Shown: one piece after another, positions 33,483 to 40,732 of the stretch | Numbering within the stretch: the first letter of the stretch is position 1 | Layout of the letters: every line of letters starts with the position of its first letter | Origin: Bacteroidaceae bacterium | Lineage (GTDB): Bacteria; Bacteroidota; Bacteroidia; Bacteroidales; Bacteroidaceae | Direction of reading: 5' to 3' | DNA: 53,112 bases | Assembly (NCBI GenBank): GCA_024684455.1 | Contig: JAIKWU010000066.1 | Location: forward strand, 1 to 53,112 | Notes under the pieces: model-generated | Databases searched by the model: none | What the model was told of the DNA's origin: nothing | The model's input: only the letters and a program-made list of their open reading frames with translations | Program-made: the position numbers and the translations under genes

Positions 33483-36023
33483 ATGCAAAAAATAACTGTA
33501 TTGACGGTTGCATGGTTACTAAGCCTTTCGGTATCTGCCCAAGCGACGTTCCGCGACCTCGTCCGCGATGCCAACGAGGCACGTGCTGCCGGTCATTACC
33601 AGCGAGCCTTGCCGCTCTACCAACAGGCTGCCGCCCACATGGAGAAGCAGCGTCCGAGCCAGCAAGTCAATGTGCTGAACGGTATGGCGGCGTGCCTGAC
33701 TGAATTGGGTGAATATGATCAGGCACTCAACTGCTACAATCGGCTCGAACCCCTCTATCGCCAAGACGGCAAGGACAACCCAGTCCTGATGCTCAACCGT
33801 ACCAGCCTGATGCTGCTCACGGGACAGTATGCCCCCGTGGTCGGACTGCTGCGCGACATCACGTGCGACACCGAAAAGGAAGAGGCGGTGCGGCTCTCGA
33901 ACCTCGCTTTTGCCTACGACGGTCTGAAACAGACCGAAGAAGGCCTTGCCCTGATCGACCGCGTGCTGGCGATGACGGGCGATTCGTCTGGTGAACTCCG
34001 CACCACCGCCCTCAACAACCGAGGCTTCATGCTGTGGAAACTGAATAGGCGCAACGAGGCTTGTGCTGCCCTGCGCGAAGCCGTCAACACCCTGCCCGCC
34101 GACCAGGCCGACCATTGGCGCTCACAAAGTAACCTGGCTGTCGCCGAAAGTTCGATGCCACTCATCGACGAGTGCCTGGCTTGGTTCCGCAGCCAGTACG
34201 GCACCACCCATCCTGACTATGCGCTCTGTCTGCGCAAGAAAGCCGAAATCATGCTTCGTCAGCAACAGGCCAGTGCAGCCTTGCCACTGCTGAAAGAATA
34301 CTTCAGCCTGCGTCGGCAGTACATTCTGCACCACTTCCTCACAATGGGTACACAGCAGCGCCTCAACTTCTGGGCTGCCGAGCGCGACTTGCTCAACCTC
34401 TGCTATGCCACCGAAGGTCTCGACCCTGAATTCCTCTACGACGTGGCAGTGTTCTCAAAATCGGTCATGCTGCAAAGCAATGCTGTTTTCCTGAAGTTGA
34501 AGAACCTCTCGGCCGACGACCAGACACTCTACGACCGCCTCGAAACCCTTCACCAACAGGCCAACGGAACTAGCGGAAACGAACGTGCACGGCTGGAACG
34601 CGAAGCCGACGATGTGGAAGTGCAACTCATCCAGCACATCAATCGTGACGGCAGTTATGCTCGCGAACTCAACGTGACCTGCGCCGAAGTGAAGAAAGCA
34701 CTGAAGAAGGGTGACGCGGCTGTCGAGTTTATCCGCTACAGGAAACCCAATGAGTCGCCTGCCTACGCCGCACTGGTGCTCCATCGCGGCAAAGTCAGTT
34801 TCGTTCCGTTGTTTGCACAATCTGACATCGAACAGTACACCCTGCCTACGGGCAAGACGCTCGCCCAGAGCATCCAGTCGCCGAAAAGCCGCGACAAAAA
34901 CGCCCTCTTCACCGACCCTGCACTCGCATCACGCATCTGGCAACCCGTCATCGGGCTGCTGCCGACGGACTGCCACGTGCATTTCTCGGCCGAAGGTCTG
35001 CTCAACACGCTCGGCATCGAATACATGACCGATGCATGGCCCCGTGCCCAGTTCAGCAGATTGTCATCGACACGGCAACTCATAGGGAAAAGTACAAAGT
35101 ACAAGGTACAAAGTACAAACAAGTACAAAGTACAAGGTACAAATAAGAAGACAACAGCACCGCTCGTGGTGGGAGGCATCGACTACAACGACGCCTCGCA
35201 GAGCGAACCAAGCACCACCCTACCCGACCGCAGTGGCTCGTTTACCTTTGCCCTCGACAAGATGCTGCCCACCGCCGGCAACAAGTTTGGCTACCTGCCA
35301 GGCTCACGTGCCGAGGCCGACTCCATTTGCAAGATAGTCGGCCGCACCTCTCATTACGAAGGGGCCGCTGCTACCGAAGCAGTCGTAAAGCGTGCGATGC
35401 AGGAACATGCGCAGATTCACGTCTCGACCCACGGCGTCGCCTATGGCGTAACCTCCAACGTGCCGACGGTCGATGTGAGCAGCCCAGCCTTTTCCACTCA
35501 GAGCACCCCCCAGGACCTGAGTCTGTCGCGCTGCGGCATCGTGCTCGCCGGCGTGAACAAGACATCGGCACAGACGGCTGAGAACACGGTATTGGAAGAC
35601 GGTATCCTCACCGCCCGTGAGGTGTGCGACCTCGACCTCAGCCACAACCAACTCACCGTGCTCTCGGCCTGCCAAACGGGTCTGGGCAACGTGGCTGCCG
35701 ACGGCCTTGTCGGTCTGCCCCAGGGACTGAAGCGTGCTGGAGCCGGTGCGGTGGTCGTATCGCTCTGGCCTGTTGACGACAAAGCCACCCAACTGCTCAT
35801 GCAGTACTTCTACGAACACCTGAACAGCCGCAAAGGCACCACTCCCGAAGAGGCCCTGCACTATGCCCGTCACAGGCTGCGCACCGCCGAGATTCCCGAG
35901 ACAAAGACTATACGCTGGTTCGACCCTGGTACGCTTACCAACAAAGTGCGCACCGTCGAAACCATCCGTACGTTCAACGAGCCATACTACTATAACGCCT
36001 TCATCGTGTTCGATGGAGAATGA
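33483..36023 (+). CDS. Exported TPR-CHAT caspase-like protease (CHAT 2)
   Basis: The 846-residue protein has a short signal peptide (MQKITVLTVAWLLSLSVSAQ), TPR-like repeats at about 25-280, a helical middle and a C-terminal CHAT domain. The catalytic dyad is present: H650 in IHVSTHGVAYG and C730 in LTVLSACQTGLGN. The end (SLWPVDDKATQLLMQYFYEHL...YYYNAFIVFDG) is complete and contains an extra loop of about 25 residues before the last strand. A tract of AAGTACAAAG repeats (35089-35147) encodes about residues 536-555, before the strand LVVGGIDYND. Its stop overlaps a possible ATG of the next gene (ATGA at 36020-36023). The pairing with CHAT 1 suggests either paired proteases with different targets or one processing the other. 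Confidence 0.88.
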   Translation: MQKITVLTVAWLLSLSVSAQATFRDLVRDANEARAAGHYQRALPLYQQAAAHMEKQRPSQQVNVLNGMAACLTELGEYDQALNCYNRLEPLYRQDGKDNPVLMLNRTSLMLLTGQYAPVVGLLRDITCDTEKEEAVRLSNLAFAYDGLKQTEEGLALIDRVLAMTGDSSGELRTTALNNRGFMLWKLNRRNEACAALREAVNTLPADQADHWRSQSNLAVAESSMPLIDECLAWFRSQYGTTHPDYALCLRKKAEIMLRQQQASAALPLLKEYFSLRRQYILHHFLTMGTQQRLNFWAAERDLLNLCYATEGLDPEFLYDVAVFSKSVMLQSNAVFLKLKNLSADDQTLYDRLETLHQQANGTSGNERARLEREADDVEVQLIQHINRDGSYARELNVTCAEVKKALKKGDAAVEFIRYRKPNESPAYAALVLHRGKVSFVPLFAQSDIEQYTLPTGKTLAQSIQSPKSRDKNALFTDPALASRIWQPVIGLLPTDCHVHFSAEGLLNTLGIEYMTDAWPRAQFSRLSSTRQLIGKSTKYKVQSTNKYKVQGTNKKTTAPLVVGGIDYNDASQSEPSTTLPDRSGSFTFALDKMLPTAGNKFGYLPGSRAEADSICKIVGRTSHYEGAAATEAVVKRAMQEHAQIHVSTHGVAYGVTSNVPTVDVSSPAFSTQSTPQDLSLSRCGIVLAGVNKTSAQTAENTVLEDGILTAREVCDLDLSHNQLTVLSACQTGLGNVAADGLVGLPQGLKRAGAGAVVVSLWPVDDKATQLLMQYFYEHLNSRKGTTPEEALHYARHRLRTAEIPETKTIRWFDPGTLTNKVRTVETIRTFNEPYYYNAFIVFDGE
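35089..35147 (+). repeat. GTACAAA mini-repeat tract inside CHAT 2
   Basis: About six AGTACAAAG / AGGTACAAA units encode a lysine, threonine and asparagine-rich insertion (STKYKVQSTN...KYKVQGTN) between two conserved strands of the CHAT domain without breaking the frame. Confidence 0.85.
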
Positions 36024-36061
36024 CGGAAAACCACAGTAACAATTATAAATCATTCAAAACA

Positions 36062-37291
36062 ATGAACAGAAACATCATGACCATGCTTTTGCTGCTTTGC
36101 ATCCTGCAAGTCGCAAAAGCCGACGACGACCCCGCCGACCTCGACGTCACGTCGTATGAGGTGGTTGTCTATCAGAATGAAGACAACAGCGAAAAGTTCA
36201 CCGAGCAGTGGGCCCAGCAGATGGACGGCCTGACGCGCAACAACACTGAGCGCGGATTTCTCGGCGACCTCTTTAACGTCACCAAAGCCACAGGAGCAGG
36301 AATGGTGACAGGACAAGTCACAAGTCTCATCACCACAGGCGTCTCCGCCATCGCCGAACTGACCAAGAGCCGCAAAAACAAGTGGGAAAATGTGATGAAG
36401 AAGCACAACCGCTTCGAGACCACGCTGATGATGCTGCAGAACCTCGAAGACTTCTATAGTGCCATGTCCACGACAAGCGCGATGGACCCCAGCGCCATGT
36501 CGTTCGACGGCATTGGCTGCCTACAGATGCGTGGTCGCGACACCGTGCTCTACCTATCCTGCCACCTCGACACCACCGTACAGGCCATGAGCCGCATCTT
36601 CCGCCACTCGAAGTTCCAACTGAGACTCGACACCCTCGTGTTCAACCCCGTGCTGTGCGACCTGCCCAACGACAGCGCACTGAAATGGAGCAAGCGTCAG
36701 CACTTTGACTTCGAACAACGTGAAAACCTGCGCCTGCGCATCGAGATGGCTGTCACCTCGTCGTGGATCAACCAAGCCATCCAAGTCGTTAACGACCAGC
36801 CCCTTGGTAACTTCACCATCACCGTACCCATCGAGCAGCAAGCCCTCGATGCCGACGGCGTGTTCCGCTTCTTCCGTGGCAGTCCTTACAACAAGGTCAA
36901 GAACTGCGGCGTCGCCGGAGAATGCTTCATCGTTCCGCGCAGTTATGTCGGCGTACGTGACGACGAAGGCAACTTCCACGATGCATGGGGAACAGGACAG
37001 TACAAGGTGACAATGACTCTGAAGGAGACCTGTACCATCGCACCCAAGTATCTGAAAGGCAAGAAGTGGCGCGACGACTACCGCGACTACAAGCGCAAGA
37101 CAGGCGACACGTTCTCGCTCAGCAAAGTCAGTCGCTCCGTCTCTCAGTACTGGGACAAGAACAAGGGACAATGGGTCACAACCTTCCTCGACGCACCTGC
37201 ACAGTATATTGCCAACCAGAGTCTCGACGACCTCGGAGTGACTAAAGCCATCGACAAGAATCCCGCTAAGAAAGACAATAAGAAGAAATGA
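36062..37291 (+). CDS. Secreted protein of the CHAT operon (uncharacterised)
   Basis: From the ATG at 36062 the 409-residue protein has a signal peptide (MNRNIMTMLLLLCILQVAKA). An ATG at 36020 inside the CHAT 2 stop would give a longer form, with the signal peptide beginning at residue 15. Near mature residues 60-85 is a glycine- and alanine-rich amphipathic stretch (ATGAGMVTGQVTSLITTG) that could insert in a membrane or act as a hinge, followed by a charged helix and a mixed region ending in KKDNKKK. No family is recognised. Being coupled to two exported proteases, it may be their substrate, chaperone or effector; this is inference from position only. Its stop overlaps the next start as ATGA. 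Confidence 0.7.
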   Translation: MNRNIMTMLLLLCILQVAKADDDPADLDVTSYEVVVYQNEDNSEKFTEQWAQQMDGLTRNNTERGFLGDLFNVTKATGAGMVTGQVTSLITTGVSAIAELTKSRKNKWENVMKKHNRFETTLMMLQNLEDFYSAMSTTSAMDPSAMSFDGIGCLQMRGRDTVLYLSCHLDTTVQAMSRIFRHSKFQLRLDTLVFNPVLCDLPNDSALKWSKRQHFDFEQRENLRLRIEMAVTSSWINQAIQVVNDQPLGNFTITVPIEQQALDADGVFRFFRGSPYNKVKNCGVAGECFIVPRSYVGVRDDEGNFHDAWGTGQYKVTMTLKETCTIAPKYLKGKKWRDDYRDYKRKTGDTFSLSKVSRSVSQYWDKNKGQWVTTFLDAPAQYIANQSLDDLGVTKAIDKNPAKKDNKKK

Positions 37292-37956
37292 CTGCATTCC
37301 TCCTCACAGCACTCTTCCTCATCACACTTCCGCTGCAGGCACAAGAGGCAGACAACCGCTATGAAGGCACCGCACTGCAGGCCTACCTCGAGTACTGCCT
37401 CTTCCAGCGTGAGGCCATGACCAAGAAATCGACCAAGCTATTGCGAGAGTGCATCGAAGAAAGTACCGAAAGCGACTTCCGCTTCAACGATATCCCCATA
37501 CGTCTCAGCGACATAACCGACGACATCGAGACCGTGGAAGCCGCCACACCGTCGAAAGTCGAGATGTACTATACCCCCGACTATGTCGATGAACTCCTCA
37601 TGCACGATACCGACTACCGCGACGACGAACTCGAAGGCCCTGCACTCATGCGCGACGTCCAGGCTTCCAACTGCATGTACACCCATCAGGCGCTCGGAGC
37701 AGGCCAGACAGGACTCTACCGCATACCCTGCGTAGGACACACGCGCCTCATCTGCGTGCCAGCCCCCGACCGTCTCATCTCCGTTCAGGTCACGTCTGAA
37801 AGTGGAGTCGCCGAGCCGTTCACCCTCAGCGACCAGGCTACACGCGATACGCCCTACACCGACTGCGCCTGGGACATGGATCAACAAGGCTCCGTGCTTC
37901 TTCGTGTCACCAATCTGTCGAAGAAAAACACGAGTTTCGTCATCGCAACGGATTAA
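37288..37956 (+). CDS. Secreted protein of the CHAT operon (uncharacterised)
   Basis: The 222-residue protein starts in the stop of the preceding gene (ATGA at 37288-37291) and has a signal peptide (MTAFLLTALFLITLPLQAQ). A helical acidic first half (YLEYCLFQREAMTKKSTKLLREC) is followed by a beta-rich second half (TGLYRIPCVGHTRLICVPAPDRLISVQVTSES, then LLRVTNLSKKNTSFVI) that looks like an Ig-like or C2-like sandwich. I recognise no family. Its last four bases overlap the convergent hutI gene (37953-37956). It is the last gene of the CHAT group. Confidence 0.68.
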   Translation: MTAFLLTALFLITLPLQAQEADNRYEGTALQAYLEYCLFQREAMTKKSTKLLRECIEESTESDFRFNDIPIRLSDITDDIETVEAATPSKVEMYYTPDYVDELLMHDTDYRDDELEGPALMRDVQASNCMYTHQALGAGQTGLYRIPCVGHTRLICVPAPDRLISVQVTSESGVAEPFTLSDQATRDTPYTDCAWDMDQQGSVLLRVTNLSKKNTSFVIATD

Positions 37957-39200
37957 ATCTGCGAAATCTCCATACCGCCCAGCACCACTCGTTGCACCAG
38001 TGGCGTCGTGTAGGCATAGGGCAGGTAATCGAGCGACGGCAGGGCGTCGGTCATGAAATAGTTGGCCCGTTTGCCGACGGCAATACTACCCACCTCATCG
38101 CTCACACCCATGGCGGCGGCACTGTTCAGTGTCGCCGCATTCATGGCTTCTGCCGGCAACAGACGCTGTTTGATACAGGCGAGCGAAACACAGAACTTCA
38201 TATCGCCCGAGGGGGTACTGCCTGGATTATAGTCGCTGGCAAGGGCAAGCGGAAGCCCTGCGTCGATGATTCGGCGGCAGGGTGCAAACGGCATGTTGAG
38301 GAAGAACGACGTGCCTGGCAGGGCGGTGGGAACGGTAGTTCCTCGTTTCAGTAATTCAATGTCGCGGTCGGTCATGCTTTCCAGATGGTCAACCGAGAGG
38401 GCATGGTGATGAACGGCCACTTCGACGCCGCCAGAGTCGGCAAGTTCCTGTCCGTGTATCTTCGGACGCATTCCCCACTTGGCACCCGCCTCGAGCAGGC
38501 GTGCCGTCTCGTCGGGTGTGAAGAAGCCTCGGTCGCAGAACACGTCGATGAAGTCGGCAAGCCGTTGCCGTCCCACTTCGGGTATGGTCTCGTGGATGAG
38601 CATATCGACATAGTCGGACTGACGGCCCTGATAGTCACGACCGACGGCATGTGCCCCGAGAAACGTGCTGCGGACGACAAGCGGTGCGGTCTCACGGATG
38701 CGACGAATGACGCGCAACATCTTGAGTTCGTCCTCGGTATTGAGTCCGTAGCCGCTCTTTATCTCAACGGCTCCCGTACCCTTCGCCATGATTTCGTGTA
38801 CACGCTCCATGGCCTGGGCATAGAGTTCGTCCTCCGACGTGGCGTGCAAACGGTCGGCCGAGTTGAGGATGCCACCGCCACGACGGGCAATCTCCTCGTA
38901 CGAAAGACCGCGAATCTTATCGACAAACTCGCCCTCGCGACTGCCTGCATACACCAGGTGTGTATGGCTGTCGCAGAACGAGGGGAAGAGCCATGCACCA
39001 GACGCACTCCAAACCTCTCCCGACTGGAGAGGCACACTCTCCTCGTCCATACTGCCGAAGCCTGCAATCTTCCCTTCCTTGACATGCAGCCAGGCGTTCT
39101 CGAGGTAGGGAAACTCGCTCATTTCCTTGCCCCGGCGCAACAGCCTGTTCTCTGTGTCGATGCCGTACAGACGGCTGATATCGGTGATGATGTAATCCAT
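37953..39200 (-). CDS. hutI: Imidazolonepropionase
   Basis: HutI hydrolyses imidazolone-5-propionate to N-formimino-L-glutamate, the third step of histidine breakdown. The 415-residue amidohydrolase has the metal motif FCDSHTHLVYAGSR, the substrate loop (EEIARRGGGI), KIHGQEL, SVDHLE and the metal aspartate in LALASDYNPGS. It starts 2 nt after the hutH stop, so the two are certainly co-transcribed. It is the last gene of the minus-strand hut group. Confidence 0.95.
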   Translation of the reverse strand: MDYIITDISRLYGIDTENRLLRRGKEMSEFPYLENAWLHVKEGKIAGFGSMDEESVPLQSGEVWSASGAWLFPSFCDSHTHLVYAGSREGEFVDKIRGLSYEEIARRGGGILNSADRLHATSEDELYAQAMERVHEIMAKGTGAVEIKSGYGLNTEDELKMLRVIRRIRETAPLVVRSTFLGAHAVGRDYQGRQSDYVDMLIHETIPEVGRQRLADFIDVFCDRGFFTPDETARLLEAGAKWGMRPKIHGQELADSGGVEVAVHHHALSVDHLESMTDRDIELLKRGTTVPTALPGTSFFLNMPFAPCRRIIDAGLPLALASDYNPGSTPSGDMKFCVSLACIKQRLLPAEAMNAATLNSAAAMGVSDEVGSIAVGKRANYFMTDALPSLDYLPYAYTTPLVQRVVLGGMEISQI

Positions 39201-39202
39201 GT

Positions 39203-40681
39203 TCAGTGGCTTCGGATAAACTCAATGCTCTTCTCGATGTAGGGGTACATGAGGTCGTCGTCGAGAATGAAGGGCACCACCTTGCGGAAGTCGTTGTAGA
39301 TAGCCTGAATCTTCGGTGACGACTTGAGCGGCAAACGGAAGTCCAGCGCCTGTGCCGCATTGAACAGTTCGATGGCCAGCACCCGTTCGGTGTTCAGGAC
39401 GACCTTGTAGAGTTTGATGGCTGCGTTGGCACCCATCGAAACATGGTCTTCCTGATCCTGGCACGAAGGGATGCTATCGACGCTCGACGGCATCGCCAGA
39501 CTTTTGTTGAGGCTGACCACCGAGGCAGCGGTGTATTGTGTGATCATAAAGCCGCTGTTCACGCCAGGGTTGGCAACCAGGAACGACGGCAGTCCGCGGC
39601 TGCCGGAAACGAGTCGGTAGATGCGGCGTTCGGAGATGTTCGCCAGTTCGCTCATGGCGATGGAGAGGAAATCGATGGGCAGGGCGATGGGTTCACCGTG
39701 GAAATTGCCTGCCGACACGATCCAGTCTTCTTCGGGACATATCGTTGGATTGTCCGTGACAGAATTAATCTCAATATCGATGACCGATTTCACGTAGCGT
39801 ATTGTGTCCTTCACGCTGCCGTGTACCTGTGGCACGCAACGGAAGGAGTAGGGGTCCTGCACATGCGCTTTCGTGTTGGCGATAATCTGGCTGCCTTCAA
39901 GCATTTCACGCATACGCCGCGCCGTTTCAATCTGTCCCAGATGCGGCCGCACGGCATGTACCGTCGGCTGGAACGGCTCTATCAGTCCGTCGAAGGCGTC
40001 GAGTGACATGGCTGCTATCTTGTCTGCCCAGTCGCTGAGCCGCTGTGCCTGAAGAAGCGACCAAACGGCAAACGCACTCATGTTCTGCGTACCGTTCAGC
40101 AAGGCGAGACCCTCTTTCGATGCCAGTTGAATCGGTTTCCAGCGTTTGCGCCTCAGCAGTTCCTCACCCGAGATGATGCGTCCCTGATACTCCACCTCAC
40201 CCAGTCCGATGAGCGGCAGGCAGAGGTGGGCCAGGGGCACGAGGTCGCCGCTCGCACCGAGCGAACCCTGCTTGTAAACCACGGGATAGATGTTGTTGTT
40301 GAAGAAGGCAACCAGCCGCTGCACCGTGTCGAGTTTGCAGCCCGAGTAGCCGTAACTGAGCGACTGAATCTTCAGGAACAGCATCATCTTCACGATGTCG
40401 TTGGGCACACGTTCACCCGTACCGCAGGCATGGCTCTTGATCAGGTTAATTTGCAACTGGCTGAGTTGGTCCTTGCCGATGCTCACGTTACAAAGCGCAC
40501 CGAAGCCTGTCGTCACGCCGTAGATGGGGGCGTTATTTCCGCCGATTTTCTTGTCGAGGTATGCACGGCACCGGCGAATACGCTGTTTTGCATCCTCACT
40601 CAGTTCAATCTTGTAGTCGCCGTAAATGATTTCGCCGATATGCTCAATGGTCAAGTGGTCGGCAGTAATCTGATGTGTCAT
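39203..40681 (-). CDS. hutH: Histidine ammonia-lyase
   Basis: HutH removes ammonia from L-histidine to give urocanate, using the autocatalytic MIO cofactor formed from Ala-Ser-Gly. The triad is A143-S-G145 in GSLGASGDLVPLAHL. Other family marks are YGVTTGFG near the N-terminus (54-61), NGTQNMSAF and the QDEDHVS-like QDQEDHVSMG segment. The 492-residue length is normal. It lies between hutU (51 nt upstream) and hutI (2 nt downstream). Confidence 0.96.
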   Translation of the reverse strand: MTHQITADHLTIEHIGEIIYGDYKIELSEDAKQRIRRCRAYLDKKIGGNNAPIYGVTTGFGALCNVSIGKDQLSQLQINLIKSHACGTGERVPNDIVKMMLFLKIQSLSYGYSGCKLDTVQRLVAFFNNNIYPVVYKQGSLGASGDLVPLAHLCLPLIGLGEVEYQGRIISGEELLRRKRWKPIQLASKEGLALLNGTQNMSAFAVWSLLQAQRLSDWADKIAAMSLDAFDGLIEPFQPTVHAVRPHLGQIETARRMREMLEGSQIIANTKAHVQDPYSFRCVPQVHGSVKDTIRYVKSVIDIEINSVTDNPTICPEEDWIVSAGNFHGEPIALPIDFLSIAMSELANISERRIYRLVSGSRGLPSFLVANPGVNSGFMITQYTAASVVSLNKSLAMPSSVDSIPSCQDQEDHVSMGANAAIKLYKVVLNTERVLAIELFNAAQALDFRLPLKSSPKIQAIYNDFRKVVPFILDDDLMYPYIEKSIEFIRSH

Positions 40682-40732
40682 AATGGTATTTTGAATGTTT
40701 TTCTGGTTACTGGGTGTAAAAGGAAAGGAGTG

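Noticed and set aside
30286-36023. TPR-CHAT proteins as a CRISPR-guided caspase (Craspase/Csx29)
   Set aside because: Both proteins have signal peptides and there is no CRISPR array, Cas7-11-like effector or Csx30 gene nearby.
37953-37956. Overlap of hutI with the last CHAT operon gene as a sign of misannotation
   Set aside because: Both stop codons are clear and short convergent overlaps are ordinary; it is only 4 bp.
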